From: Streptomyces iranensis
Lineage (GTDB): Bacteria; Actinomycetota; Actinomycetes; Streptomycetales; Streptomycetaceae
Reading direction: 5' to 3'
Assembly: GCF_017874715.1 (NCBI RefSeq)
Contig: NZ_JAGGLR010000002.1
Location: 464,626 to 528,625 of the forward strand
Length of the DNA stretch: 64,000 bases
Positions 35,138-43,328 of the stretch are shown piece by piece. The notes beneath the pieces were generated by a model. That model was given only the letters and a program-made list of their open reading frames with translations, was not told where the DNA came from and did not search any database. A program made the translations under genes and the position numbers. Each line of letters begins with the position of its first letter. Positions within the stretch are counted from its first letter, which is position 1.

Positions 35138-36357
35138 CTCATATGACCCCCGCCCCGGGGGCCCCGGCCGCCGGCCATCGCCACGTCCCCGGCTTCGACG
35201 ACCTCGACCGGGACTGGCTGCGCAACCGGGCCGGGGTGAAGTGGCACCGCGTGGATCAAACGGTCCTGCCCGCCTGGGTGGCCGACATGGACTACCCGAT
35301 CCCCCGGGCCGTCGCAGAGGCTCTTCACGAGGCCGTCACCTACGGAGACCTGGGCTATCCCGACTGGCCCGACGGCAGCCCGCTGCGCGGGCTCTTCGCC
35401 GAGCGCATGACGTCCCGCTACGGCTGGGAGGCCGCTCCGTCCCGCGTCCGCGAACAAACAGACCTCATACAGTGCCTGCAGCTCCTGCTCCACCTGGCCA
35501 CCTCCCCAGGGGACGCCGTCGCCGTCCAGACGCCGAACTATCCTCCGTTCCTGGCCACGCTGAAGACGATGCGACGTCCCGCCGTTCCGGTGCCCATGAT
35601 CCAGACCGACCAGGGCTGGCGCATGGACTTCGCCGCGCTGGCCGACGGCGTGGCCCGCCACGGCTGCAAGGTGCTCCTGCTGGTCAACCCCCACAACCCC
35701 ACCGGCCGGGTGATGACCCGTGACGAGCTCCAGGAGATCGCCGCCGTTGCCCGACGGCACGACATGCTGGTCATCAGCGACGAGATCCACTCCGAGCTGA
35801 GCCACGCCCCCCACCAGCACATCCCCTTCGCGTCCCTGTCGCCCGACGCCGCCGCACGGACGGTGACCATCACCTCCGCGACCAAGGCGTTCAACCTCGC
35901 CGGCCTGCGCTGCACCGTCACTCACTACGGCCCCGACCGGCTGCTGGCCACCCGCGACGCCCAGCCACCGGACCTCTACGGAACCGTCTCGACCCTCGGT
36001 GTCATCGGCACCCAAGCGGCCTGGCGGCACGGGGACCCCTGGCAGAAGGAGCTCCTGACCGTCCTGGACCGCAACCGCCACCGCGTCCACGACGTGCTGC
36101 GCGAGCGGGTGCCGGCGCTGCGCCACTGGCTTCCCGAAGCCACCTACCTTGCCTGGCTCGACGTCCGTCGGCTGCGGCTCACGGAGGATCCGGTCCAGTA
36201 CGTGCTCCGCCGGGGCAAGGTGCTCCTCGACGGCGGGGAACCCTTCGGCCCGGAGTCCGGCGGATATCTGCGGCTCAACTTCGCCACCTCGGCGCGGGTG
36301 CTGGACGAGGTCCTCGACGGCGTCGTCACCGCGCTGGCCCCCCGCCAGGAGCGCTGA
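35134..36357 (+). CDS. PatB/MalY-type PLP aminotransferase (cystathionine beta-lyase-like)
   Basis: The 407-residue fold-type I PLP enzyme has the MalY/PatB start VLPAWVADMDYPIP, the Asn/Asp/Tyr pocket VNPHNPTGRV and ISDEIHSEL, and the Schiff-base Lys in TITSATKAFNLAGLRC (about 250). The C-terminal Arg sits in YLRLNFATS. Such enzymes cleave C-S bonds (cystathionine and S-conjugates) or transaminate. Coupling to a DinB-fold, possibly thiol-dependent, protein would fit cleavage of a thiol conjugate. Start ATG 35134. Confidence 0.87.
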   Translation: MTHMTPAPGAPAAGHRHVPGFDDLDRDWLRNRAGVKWHRVDQTVLPAWVADMDYPIPRAVAEALHEAVTYGDLGYPDWPDGSPLRGLFAERMTSRYGWEAAPSRVREQTDLIQCLQLLLHLATSPGDAVAVQTPNYPPFLATLKTMRRPAVPVPMIQTDQGWRMDFAALADGVARHGCKVLLLVNPHNPTGRVMTRDELQEIAAVARRHDMLVISDEIHSELSHAPHQHIPFASLSPDAAARTVTITSATKAFNLAGLRCTVTHYGPDRLLATRDAQPPDLYGTVSTLGVIGTQAAWRHGDPWQKELLTVLDRNRHRVHDVLRERVPALRHWLPEATYLAWLDVRRLRLTEDPVQYVLRRGKVLLDGGEPFGPESGGYLRLNFATSARVLDEVLDGVVTALAPRQER

Positions 36358-36387
36358 GGCCGCGGCGCGCCGGGCGTACCCCCGTCC

Positions 36388-36459
36388 CGCACGACTGTGT
36401 ACGTGGGCCTGCCGGCCGGATGCCTCGTGGAGATCGACGCCCTGGCCGTCCCGGGGTGA
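36388..36459 (+). pseudogene. C-terminal fragment of a RidA/YjgF protein
   Basis: Twenty-three codons plus a stop read RTTVYVGLPAGCLVEIDAL then AVPG. This is the end of a RidA-family enamine/imine deaminase (normally RTxVxVxxLPxGxLVEIxAxA). The preceding 100 or so residues are absent: the PatB gene ends 31 bp upstream. RidA proteins often accompany PLP enzymes because they hydrolyse the released enamine, so an intact gene probably once followed the PLP gene here. Confidence 0.6.
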
Positions 36460-36493
36460 GCCGCAACCTTGTAACGGTATTTGCGTCACCGCA

Positions 36494-36505
36494 TTGACAG
36501 GTGTC
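36494..36505. promoter_or_regulatory. TTGACAGGTGTC motif upstream of the MFS gene
   Basis: The element at 36494-36505 contains TTGACA, usable as a -35. Its reverse complement GACACCTGTCAA closely matches GTCACCTGTCAATA and GTCACCTGTCAGTA upstream of the CGNR regulator. It may be both promoter and regulator site for the transporter 105 bp downstream. Confidence 0.4.
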
Positions 36506-36610
36506 GAGAACGGCGGCATGTTTACTTCCATCGTCACCAGATAGCCAGGTGACGTTCAATGTGAACGCCTCTTCATGGGTCTCAAGGCCCATCGTCCCCA
36601 GAGGAACCCC

Positions 36611-38017
36611 ATGACCCACACCGCATTCACTCCGCCGCCCGGAGACCGAGTGCCACGTCCGGCCGCGGAAACGTCCGACGCCGGCCGGCTCGCGGCCAGA
36701 CTCGAGCGACTGCCATGGTCCGGCTATCAGCGAAAGCTGCTTCTGGTGGTGGCCACGGCCTGGCTTTTCGATTCCATCGACCTTGCGTCGCTCACCTTCA
36801 TGCTGTCGCCGATCAGCACCGAATTCTCGCTCGACCACGCGCAGGCCGGCCTCGTGGGCAGCACGAGCTTCCTGGGCATGCTCGTCGGAGCGGTGGTGGC
36901 CGGAGCACTGGCGGACCGGGTGGGCCGCCGGCGAGTCTTCCAGTGGAGCATCGTCGTCTGGGGCGTCGCCGGCATCGCCCTCGCTCTGTCGTGGGACTTC
37001 TCCAGCCTGTTGGCATTCCGGTTCCTGCTGGGCCTCGGCATGGGGGCCGAATTCCCCGTCGCCGCGGCGCTGATGGCCGAGTTCCTGCCCGCCGAACGGC
37101 GCGGACGCGGTGCGGCGATCCTGGAAGGCGCATGGCCGGTCGGCTTCGTACTGGCGGGCACGCTGGCGTACTTCATCGTTGAGCCACTCGGCTGGCGCGC
37201 GATGTTCGTCATCGAGGCGTCTCTGGCCCTCTGGGCCCTGGTGATCCGGCGGTTCATCCCCGAGTCGCCGCGCTGGCTGGCCACTCACGGCCGGTACGCC
37301 GAAGCGGAGCAGATCATCACGGATATCGAGAGAGCCGTCGAGGCCACCACCGGCAAGCCCCTGCCGGAACCGGCGGGCCCCGTCACCACCACCGCGTCCG
37401 GCCCGGAACGCGGCGGAATCCGCGACCTGTTCTCCCCCTCGTACCGACGGCGCACGCTGTCCCTGTGGGCCGTCTGGTTCTGCGTTCTCCTCGGCTACTA
37501 CGGACTGACGACCTGGCTCGGCAACCTCCTCACCGAACGCGGCCTCGACGTCGTTCACAGCATTCAATACGTCCTGCTCATGGCCCTGTGGGGCATCCCC
37601 GGCTTCCTGTCCGCGGCCTATCTGGTCGAACGCGTCGGACGGAAGTTCTGCCTCGCGGGGTACACCGTGGCCTCCGCGGTGGCCGCTTATGCCTATGGAC
37701 AGGCGAGCGACCGGACCGAGCTGATCCTGACCGGCTCGATCCTCCAGTTCTTCTTCTTCGGAATGTGGTCCGCGCTCTACGCCTACACCCCGGAACTGTT
37801 CCCCACCCGCAGCCGGGGCATCGGGATGGGAACCGCGACGGCCGCCGGCCGGCTCGGCGCGGTACTCGGCCCGACTCTCGTTCCGATCATCCTGAACGCG
37901 GCCGGAGCCACTGCTGTCTTCACCGTCAGCGCGGCCCTCTTCCTCATCGCCGCGTCGGTGGTCGTGGCGCTGCTGCCCGAGACCAAGCACACCGTCCTGG
38001 AAGACATCTCCGGATAG
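36611..38017 (+). CDS. MFS transporter (aromatic acid/sugar symporter-like)
   Basis: The 468-residue 12-helix permease has the motif GALADRVGRRRVFQW between helices 2 and 3, DSIDLASLTFMLSPI in helix 1, the RFLLGLGMGAEFPVAAALMAE helix, PESPRWLATHGR after helix 6, and TPELFPTRSRGIGMG near helix 10. This combination is seen in metabolite:proton symporters for aromatic acids and niacin-like compounds. ATG 36611 follows AGAGGA. It is probably monocistronic, 150 bp downstream of the RidA fragment. The substrate is undetermined. Confidence 0.87.
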   Translation: MTHTAFTPPPGDRVPRPAAETSDAGRLAARLERLPWSGYQRKLLLVVATAWLFDSIDLASLTFMLSPISTEFSLDHAQAGLVGSTSFLGMLVGAVVAGALADRVGRRRVFQWSIVVWGVAGIALALSWDFSSLLAFRFLLGLGMGAEFPVAAALMAEFLPAERRGRGAAILEGAWPVGFVLAGTLAYFIVEPLGWRAMFVIEASLALWALVIRRFIPESPRWLATHGRYAEAEQIITDIERAVEATTGKPLPEPAGPVTTTASGPERGGIRDLFSPSYRRRTLSLWAVWFCVLLGYYGLTTWLGNLLTERGLDVVHSIQYVLLMALWGIPGFLSAAYLVERVGRKFCLAGYTVASAVAAYAYGQASDRTELILTGSILQFFFFGMWSALYAYTPELFPTRSRGIGMGTATAAGRLGAVLGPTLVPIILNAAGATAVFTVSAALFLIAASVVVALLPETKHTVLEDISG

Positions 38018-38135
38018 GGACACCGGATCCGAAGACCGACGTGACGCCGCCCCGCGAGCACGGCACAGCCACCTTGCTCGCGGGGGTCCGGCGCTCGTCT
38101 GTGCTGACAATCGACGACATCGGAGGGTGGGCACT

Positions 38136-38870
38136 GTGGGGCGTTGGTGGCGCTGGCGAAGGGTGGCTTTCAAGGGAAGGGTGAGCCAGGCCGAGTTCGC
38201 CCAGTTCGCCTCGCGGGAGGGATGGTGGTACTCGGGCTCACAGGAACACGAGTGGTTCGGCTCCGCTCACACGTGGGACACGGTGGAAGGTCTCGTCGTA
38301 CGGTTCTACACCGGTGGTCCGGTGCCCGTGCCGTTCGCCGAGGTGAGCGCGGACGAGCCGGAGATGTGTCAGCGCGCGATGGCCGACGCGGAGGCCGCCG
38401 CCGTCCGGGCCTTCCCCTGCTTCTCGGTCGCGGATTGCCTCGACCTGGCGCGGGGCTCAAGCGGTGGGGCGACGGTCCGGGCGCTGAACGGCCTAGCCGC
38501 CGTGGTACCCGACCGCTACTCCCGCGCGGTGGGAGAAGTCGTGATTCCGGCGCTCTTCGCACCCGAAGCAATGGTCCGGTCGGCAGCACTGCGGGTCGTC
38601 AGGATGGCGGCGTGGCCCGAGTTCGTACGACCGCTCGCCGCCGCGGCACTGACCGAACCCGACGAGGAGGCCGCCTGCCTCGCCCGCGACATCGTGGCCG
38701 GCCTGTCCGGGGCGGACGTCCTGACCTTCCTCGTGCGGCCGTCAGCCGACAAGGAGCCGACGACCGACACCGGCCATCGGTCGGACGACGACGCGCAGCG
38801 GTCAGCCGGCCAGGGACGGCGGTCGCGGAAGCCCGGCTCAGCCCAAGAGATCTTCGTCTGGACGCCCTGA
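38136..38870 (+). CDS. Hypothetical actinobacterial protein with helical repeats
   Basis: This 244-residue protein is not recognised. After a basic Trp-rich start (GRWWRWRRVAFKGR) comes an alpha/beta part (FARREGWWYSGSQEHEW-like, WDTVEGLVVRFYTG), then alternating helices that resemble HEAT repeats (VIPALFAPEAMVRSAALRVVRMAAWPEFVRPLAAAAL), and a disordered charged tail. It is cytoplasmic. GTG 38136 is preferred because GGAGG lies 9 nt before it; GTG 38127 is the alternative. Its 3' end overlaps the convergent RsbW-like gene by 33 bp. Confidence 0.7.
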   Translation: MGRWWRWRRVAFKGRVSQAEFAQFASREGWWYSGSQEHEWFGSAHTWDTVEGLVVRFYTGGPVPVPFAEVSADEPEMCQRAMADAEAAAVRAFPCFSVADCLDLARGSSGGATVRALNGLAAVVPDRYSRAVGEVVIPALFAPEAMVRSAALRVVRMAAWPEFVRPLAAAALTEPDEEAACLARDIVAGLSGADVLTFLVRPSADKEPTTDTGHRSDDDAQRSAGQGRRSRKPGSAQEIFVWTP

Positions 38871-39344
38871 GTTCCGGCCCGATACGCGAAGGCCGACGCG
38901 GACCGTGTGGGAGTCGGCCGTCTCGCGGCACTCGATCCATTCGGTCAGGTGCTCGACGATGGACAGCCCCCGTCCGTGCTCGTCTCCGCACTCGTCGGAT
39001 CGGCCCGTCGCGGACGGTGGGCGGGCGGCTGGCGCGCCCCAGTCAATGACTTCGAGACTCAGCCGCCGGGCGTCCAGACGCAGGGAGACGCACATGCTGG
39101 CCCTTCCGTGCACGGCCGCATTACCGACGAGCTCGCTCACCACGAGGACCGCGGAGTGCAGGTCGTCGTCGGCCACGCCCCACAGGTCGAGCTGAACACC
39201 GACGAACCGACGCGCCTCCGGAACCCGGCAGGGCTCGGCCGGCAGGGTCATCGCCGCCTGCTGGGGTTCCCCGCGGAGCTGACCCCGACCATCGGATACG
39301 TGGGGTGACGAATGCGTCACGCCGGGGGCTGAAAGAACAAACAT
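38838..39344 (-). CDS. RsbW-like ATP-binding protein (anti-sigma factor family)
   Basis: The 168-residue HATPase_c protein has the N-box SELVGNAAVHG and G-box HGRGLSIVEHLTEW, preceded by the helical VPEARRFVGVQL region typical of Streptomyces single-domain serine kinases. Dozens of such genes regulate sigma factors or serve as binding partners of PP2C phosphatases such as the 749-residue protein in this window. Its first ~30 residues are not conserved, so an internal start near MTLPAEPCR (about 39251) is possible. The 3' end overlaps the hypothetical gene. Confidence 0.82.
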   Translation of the reverse strand: MFVLSAPGVTHSSPHVSDGRGQLRGEPQQAAMTLPAEPCRVPEARRFVGVQLDLWGVADDDLHSAVLVVSELVGNAAVHGRASMCVSLRLDARRLSLEVIDWGAPAARPPSATGRSDECGDEHGRGLSIVEHLTEWIECRETADSHTVRVGLRVSGRNSGRPDEDLLG

Positions 39345-39468
39345 GGGAAATCCGATTCGGAACGGAGCCGAACTCCAGGGACTTTCGACAGCTCAGCCGG
39401 ATCGATCGACAACCTCTACGTCACCAGCTTGTGCAGTTACTTCTGGGTGCCATCCTTCCTCCCGATTT

Positions 39469-39592
39469 GTCACCTGTCAATAGGGTGACGAAGGCGAAGC
39501 GGGTTGAAGGGGAAGAAGCCAGAGACTGAGCCTGTTTGCGGGGTGCCTCGTCCGCGGCCCGCTATCGACACGGGAGGCGTCACCTGTCAGTA
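39469..39592. promoter_or_regulatory. Two direct GTCACCTGTCA(A/G)TA repeats before the CGNR gene
   Basis: GTCACCTGTCAATA (39469-39482) and GTCACCTGTCAGTA (39579-39592) are 110 bp apart. The second ends 8 bp before the CGNR start codon. The first is also half of a dyad with GGTGAC (39484-39489). A similar core occurs at 34501 and, inverted, at 36494. The position suits autoregulation. Confidence 0.5.
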
Positions 39593-39599
39593 TGGACGC

Positions 39600-40175
39600 G
39601 TGGATGAGTTCGTCTTTGTGAGTGGTCGGCTGTGCCTCGATCTGGCGGGCACCAGGCTGTGGCGTCGGAGTCTTCACACGGAGCTGCTGAACTCCCCGGA
39701 TGACATGCGGCGCTGGGTTCGCCAGGCGGAGCTCCTGGATGATCCGGGCCCGGTGGACGCCCGCGCGTTCGAGCGGCTGCGTCGTCTGCGTGAGGCGGTC
39801 TACACGCTCGCCACTTCCTGGCCTCCGGGCGACCACCCGGATGCCGATGTCGGTGAAGTCCTCGCGGAAGTGAACGAAGCGGCCCGGCTGCCGCTGCCGA
39901 AGCATCAGCTCGAGGTGTCGGGTCGGCTGACCCGGACGGGCAGTGTGGACGAGGTACTCGGTGCGGTGGCCCGCGACACGGTGGACCTGCTGAGCTCGGC
40001 CCATTTCGCGCGGATGAGGGAGTGCGCCAACCCGGACTGCACGCGTCTCTTCGTCGATCTGTCCCACTCCGGTGCCCGACGATGGTGCGGGATGGCCGAG
40101 TGCGGGAACAAACACAAGGCCGCCAGCTACCGGAGGCGGAAGAAGAAGCAGGCCACGGTCGAAGCCGCTGTCTGA
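39600..40175 (+). CDS. CGNR zinc-finger transcriptional regulator
   Basis: The 191-residue protein has the N-terminal ABATE-type stress domain (VSGRLCLDLAGTRLWR, then RLRRLREAVYTL) and a C-terminal CGNR zinc finger. The finger ligands are visible as CANPDCTRLFVDLSHSG, RRWCGMAECGNK and ASYRRR, with K replacing the usual R of CGNR. Such proteins are putative one-component regulators in actinomycetes. Start GTG 39600 lies right after a repeated GTCACCTGTCA element, which may be its own binding site. Confidence 0.85.
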   Translation: MDEFVFVSGRLCLDLAGTRLWRRSLHTELLNSPDDMRRWVRQAELLDDPGPVDARAFERLRRLREAVYTLATSWPPGDHPDADVGEVLAEVNEAARLPLPKHQLEVSGRLTRTGSVDEVLGAVARDTVDLLSSAHFARMRECANPDCTRLFVDLSHSGARRWCGMAECGNKHKAASYRRRKKKQATVEAAV

Positions 40176-40214
40176 GGGCAGACGTGGGGGCGTGTTGAAG
40201 AGCGCCGGGCGGCC

Positions 40215-40239
40215 GCCTTCGCGTACTGGTCGCGAAGGC
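40215..40239. terminator. Hairpin between convergent CGNR and LysR genes
   Basis: GCCTTCGCG (40215-40223) pairs perfectly with CGCGAAGGC (40231-40239) around a 7-nt loop, midway between the stops at 40175 and 40265. It probably terminates both transcripts. Confidence 0.6.
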
Positions 40240-40264
40240 TGTCACCGGACGACATGAGCGGCGG

Positions 40265-41170
40265 TCACAGGTCGTTCCACTCCCCCGCGACCCGCTGAAG
40301 GTGGTCCCGGAGCACCGTGAGGGCCGGGTTGGCGGGGGCCCCGCGCCGGGTGGCCAGATAGAGCGTGTTGAGTGGCGCTACCTCGGGCCGGTGCAGTTGC
40401 ACAACCTCCCCCGCGGCGAGGGCCGGGTCGGCGATGTAGCGCGGCAGAACGGAGATCCCGGCTCCCGCGGCCACCGCGGCCAGGACGGCGCGCAGATCGG
40501 ACACGATCATCGCGACGGGGTTGGGCGGTCGGCGGCCGAACTCGGTGCGCCAATAGCGGCGCACGATAGGCAGCTCCTCGGCGTATCCGACCATGGGGAT
40601 ATGTGCCAGCGCCTCCACCGGGTCGGTCTTGAGGCGCTCCGGGTCCACGGTGTGAGCCACTGCGGGAGGCGCGACGAGCACGAATACCTCGTCGATCAGG
40701 GGGACCGCCAGCAGCGCCGCACGGGCGGGTCGCACCGCCGAGACGACGAGGTCGAGCCGACCGGAGACCAGCAGGGACAACAGGTCGTCGGCCAGCCCCA
40801 GCGTCGCGTGCACACACAGTCCCCGGCGGGTCAGTGGACTCAGTGCGGGCAGGACCCGCAGGCTCATCACCTCGGCCGCCCCTCCGACTCTCACCGTGCC
40901 CCGCAGCGCGGGTGGCGCGTCGGCGGAGTCCAGGGCGCCGCGCAGCTCGTCCACGTGGAGGCCGACGCGGGAAGCGAGAGCGGCTGCCCGCTGTGTGGGA
41001 GAGACCCCCTTGGGAGAGCGCACGAACAGCGGCTCGCCGATCTGCTGCTCCAGGCGCGCGAGCTGTCCGGTGACCGCGGGTTGCGTCACACCGAGGCGTT
41101 GCGCCGCCGCGGACAGCGATCCGGTCCGATAGATCTCCAGAAACGTCAACAACAGATCAAGGTTCGGCAC
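40265..41170 (-). CDS. LysR family transcriptional regulator
   Basis: The 301-residue regulator has LDLLLTFLEIYRTGSLSAAAQRLGVTQPAVTGQLARLEQQIGEPLFVRS at the N-terminus (LysR HTH) and a PBP2-type effector domain with AAVAAGAGISVLPRYIA. GTG 41170 places the start directly before the conserved helix; TTG 41200 is a less likely alternative. It is the last gene of a reverse-strand run (VOC, propeller, SnoaL-like, LysR) and may regulate that run, though the LysR-typical divergent arrangement is lacking. Confidence 0.83.
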   Translation of the reverse strand: MPNLDLLLTFLEIYRTGSLSAAAQRLGVTQPAVTGQLARLEQQIGEPLFVRSPKGVSPTQRAAALASRVGLHVDELRGALDSADAPPALRGTVRVGGAAEVMSLRVLPALSPLTRRGLCVHATLGLADDLLSLLVSGRLDLVVSAVRPARAALLAVPLIDEVFVLVAPPAVAHTVDPERLKTDPVEALAHIPMVGYAEELPIVRRYWRTEFGRRPPNPVAMIVSDLRAVLAAVAAGAGISVLPRYIADPALAAGEVVQLHRPEVAPLNTLYLATRRGAPANPALTVLRDHLQRVAGEWNDL

Positions 41171-41245
41171 GCGACCGCACTTTTCAGAGAGCGTTACCAA
41201 GGGGGAGGAGACATCCTCGAGCAGGGTGAAGACGCCGGACGTGCG

Positions 41246-41599
41246 TCAGGAGGCGGTGCTGGTGAGCAGCGTGTAGCGCACGGTCTGGGCATGGATGAGG
41301 CCGTCGCGGAAGACGAAGGTGTCCACGCCGTCGTCCACATGGGTGGAGTCGGCGGTGGCAGCCCATTCCAGGAACAGGACGTCATCGGCGAACTTCGGGT
41401 TCCTGGGCTCCCATCGGGCGTTCGGGAGGTCGGTGAGGACCGCCCCGATGCCCCGCTTCACGCCGTCGCGGCCACACAGGATCCCGGATGGAGTGATGAA
41501 CACGGCGTCCGGGGCGAAATTGGCGGCGATGGCGTCGAGGTCCCCTGAGCTCAATGCGCGGACATGAGCCTGAAACGTCTCTTCGGGGGTGCGTTCCAT
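41246..41599 (-). CDS. SnoaL/NTF2-like protein (SgcJ/EcaC family)
   Basis: The 117-residue single-domain protein has the NTF2-like cone fold pattern: FQAHVRALSSGDLDAIAANFAPDAVFITPSG, then GIGAVLTDLP and DTFVFRDGLIHAQTVRYTLL. Family members include small isomerases, cyclases and hydrolases. ATG 41599 follows AAAGGA. It is 49 bp downstream of the propeller protein and 75 bp upstream of LysR on the same strand, so probably in the same operon. Function cannot be specified. Confidence 0.8.
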   Translation of the reverse strand: MERTPEETFQAHVRALSSGDLDAIAANFAPDAVFITPSGILCGRDGVKRGIGAVLTDLPNARWEPRNPKFADDVLFLEWAATADSTHVDDGVDTFVFRDGLIHAQTVRYTLLTSTAS

Positions 41600-41648
41600 C
41601 TTGTGCGGATCCTTTCGTCGGCGGGACAACTGTGGCACGGTCCGCGAC

Positions 41649-42668
41649 TCACGCCAGGTAGGCGATGCCGTGGGCGCCTTGGTCGCCGGGGTCGATGTCC
41701 AGCTCCCGTTCGACCGTGCCGGTGTTGAGATCGATCACATGGAGAGTGCCCGAGTACAGGTTGGCGACGAAGGCACGGGCGCCGTCCGGGGTGGTGCGGA
41801 TGGTGATGGGGACCTTTCCGACCGGCGCGTCGAAGTGGTGCTCAAGGCCCCCTGATCCGTGGACGGACAGCCGCCCGGCCGCGGAGTGTCCGGCGGCGTC
41901 CGTGGCCACGAGACCGACCAGGACGCGGCCGTCCGCGGCCACGTGGACCGGGCAGCCGGGCGCGGCCAGCGAAACGTGGCGGACCACTTCGCCGGAGCCG
42001 GTGTCGATCACCATCAGCGTGGCCGGGGGCCGGCCCGCGGGACCGCCGTCGTAGTGGAGGGCCATGCCCGCGGCGTAGGCGTGGACACCGTCCGGGGAGA
42101 CGGCGACCTCCTCGGTCCCGTAAGGAGCGGGGATACGTCCGGCGAGTTCGCCCCGGGCGAGGTCGAGGACGGAGATGAAGGGGTCTGCCTTGTTGGTGGC
42201 ATAGCCTTTACGTCCGTCAGGAGTGATGGCGAACCAGTGGGGTCGATGGGCACCGACCTCGATGCGGCCGACCGGCCTGCGACTGGCCGTGTCGAGCACG
42301 ACGACCGCTCCCCCGCCTGCGGGGCCGGCCTCGACGGTCACGTAGAGCAGTCCGCGGCCGGCGTCGAGGGCGAGGCCGTGGGGTGCCTCCTCGGGAGCGA
42401 GCGGGATGACGTCGACCAGCTCGCGGCGGAACGCGTCGACGATCGAGATCTCGTGTGCCTTCTCGCCGGGGTCGGTGTAGACACCGGAGCGGTAGGTGTG
42501 CGAGACGTACAACAGCTCTGCCGTGTGGTCGACGGCGATCTCGTGGGGCTGGGCGGCCACTGGGAGGGTGCCGAGCGGCTCGTAGTTCAGACCGTCGAAG
42601 AAGCGGATCGCCTCGCCGGTGGACGTGACCACGGCCAGAACCGGTCGCCGGGCCGGGGTCTGGTTCAC
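41649..42668 (-). CDS. YncE-type beta-propeller protein
   Basis: The 339-residue protein is built of repeated blades: PHEIAVDHTAELLYVSHTY, PHGLALDAGRGLLYVTVE, PHWFAITPDGRKGYATNK, EEVAVSPDGVHAYAAGM and ITIRTTPDGARAFVANLYSGTLHVIDL. These are YVTN/lactonase-like seven-bladed propeller repeats. No signal peptide is visible, so it is probably cytoplasmic. It starts at GTG 42668, overlapping the VOC gene stop by 4 nt, so the two are coupled. A lactonase or carbohydrate-binding role is possible, but no catalytic residues can be assigned. Confidence 0.8.
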   Translation of the reverse strand: MNQTPARRPVLAVVTSTGEAIRFFDGLNYEPLGTLPVAAQPHEIAVDHTAELLYVSHTYRSGVYTDPGEKAHEISIVDAFRRELVDVIPLAPEEAPHGLALDAGRGLLYVTVEAGPAGGGAVVVLDTASRRPVGRIEVGAHRPHWFAITPDGRKGYATNKADPFISVLDLARGELAGRIPAPYGTEEVAVSPDGVHAYAAGMALHYDGGPAGRPPATLMVIDTGSGEVVRHVSLAAPGCPVHVAADGRVLVGLVATDAAGHSAAGRLSVHGSGGLEHHFDAPVGKVPITIRTTPDGARAFVANLYSGTLHVIDLNTGTVERELDIDPGDQGAHGIAYLA

Positions 42669-43150
42669 CGCCGGTCTCCGTTCGTGGTCTCGCGGTCGAT
42701 GAACTCAATGACCTCGTCGTTGGGCCCGTAGACGAACGCCACCTGGAGGGTCATCGGATCGTCCCCAGCGGTGGTGATCTTCTTCGGGGCTGCCAGCGGA
42801 CGCGCGCCCGCGGCGACCGCCCGGTCGAAGAGGCCGACGACGTCATCGGTACGGACGGCGAAGTGCACCAGAGCGGCCACGCGGCTGCGTTCGTCATCGT
42901 CATGACGTCGCGCGGGGTCGAGCCCCTGCGGCGAGCCGCCCGGCGGGGTCGAAGCGGCATCGAAGAGTTCGACGAGCCGGTCGTCACCGGCGTCGAGGAA
43001 GACGGCACGGTGCACTCCGCCGGCCGGGACGCTCCATTCGCGAACGAAGCGGAAACCCAGGGCGCGGGTGTAGAAGTCCACCGAGGCATCGAGGTCGTAG
43101 ACATGCACGGCGACGTGGTCGAGACCACGGTTCAAAACGGGGCTGGTCAT
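42665..43150 (-). CDS. VOC (glyoxalase/bleomycin-resistance fold) family protein
   Basis: The 161-residue protein has two beta-alpha-beta-beta-beta halves: GLDHVAVHVYDLDASVDFYTRALGFRFVREW and ALVHFAVRTDDVVGLFDRAVAAGARP, ending in VAFVYGPNDEVIEFIDRE. The first His (DHVAVHV) and last Glu (EVIEF) are in metal-ligand positions of VOC enzymes. ATG 43150 follows AAGGAA. It is coupled to the propeller gene. It could be a lyase, dioxygenase or binding protein; the sequence does not decide. Confidence 0.82.
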   Translation of the reverse strand: MTSPVLNRGLDHVAVHVYDLDASVDFYTRALGFRFVREWSVPAGGVHRAVFLDAGDDRLVELFDAASTPPGGSPQGLDPARRHDDDERSRVAALVHFAVRTDDVVGLFDRAVAAGARPLAAPKKITTAGDDPMTLQVAFVYGPNDEVIEFIDRETTNGDRR

Positions 43151-43328
43151 ATGTGTTCCTTGGGGGATGCGCGACTGGAGGGCCCGCGGGAGCCCACCGG
43201 CTCCCGAACTCCGCGGCCCGCGGACGGCCGGTTGTGCACCTGCGGTGCCCACGGGCCGCGAGTCGGGGGCGGTACGGCATGTCCGGGCGACAGCACCGCG
43301 ATACGTGCCCGGACATATGGGCGGTGGC

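Noticed and set aside
36326..38173. A 615-codon reverse open frame
   Set aside because: Antisense to the MFS transporter, which has a complete 12-helix pattern.
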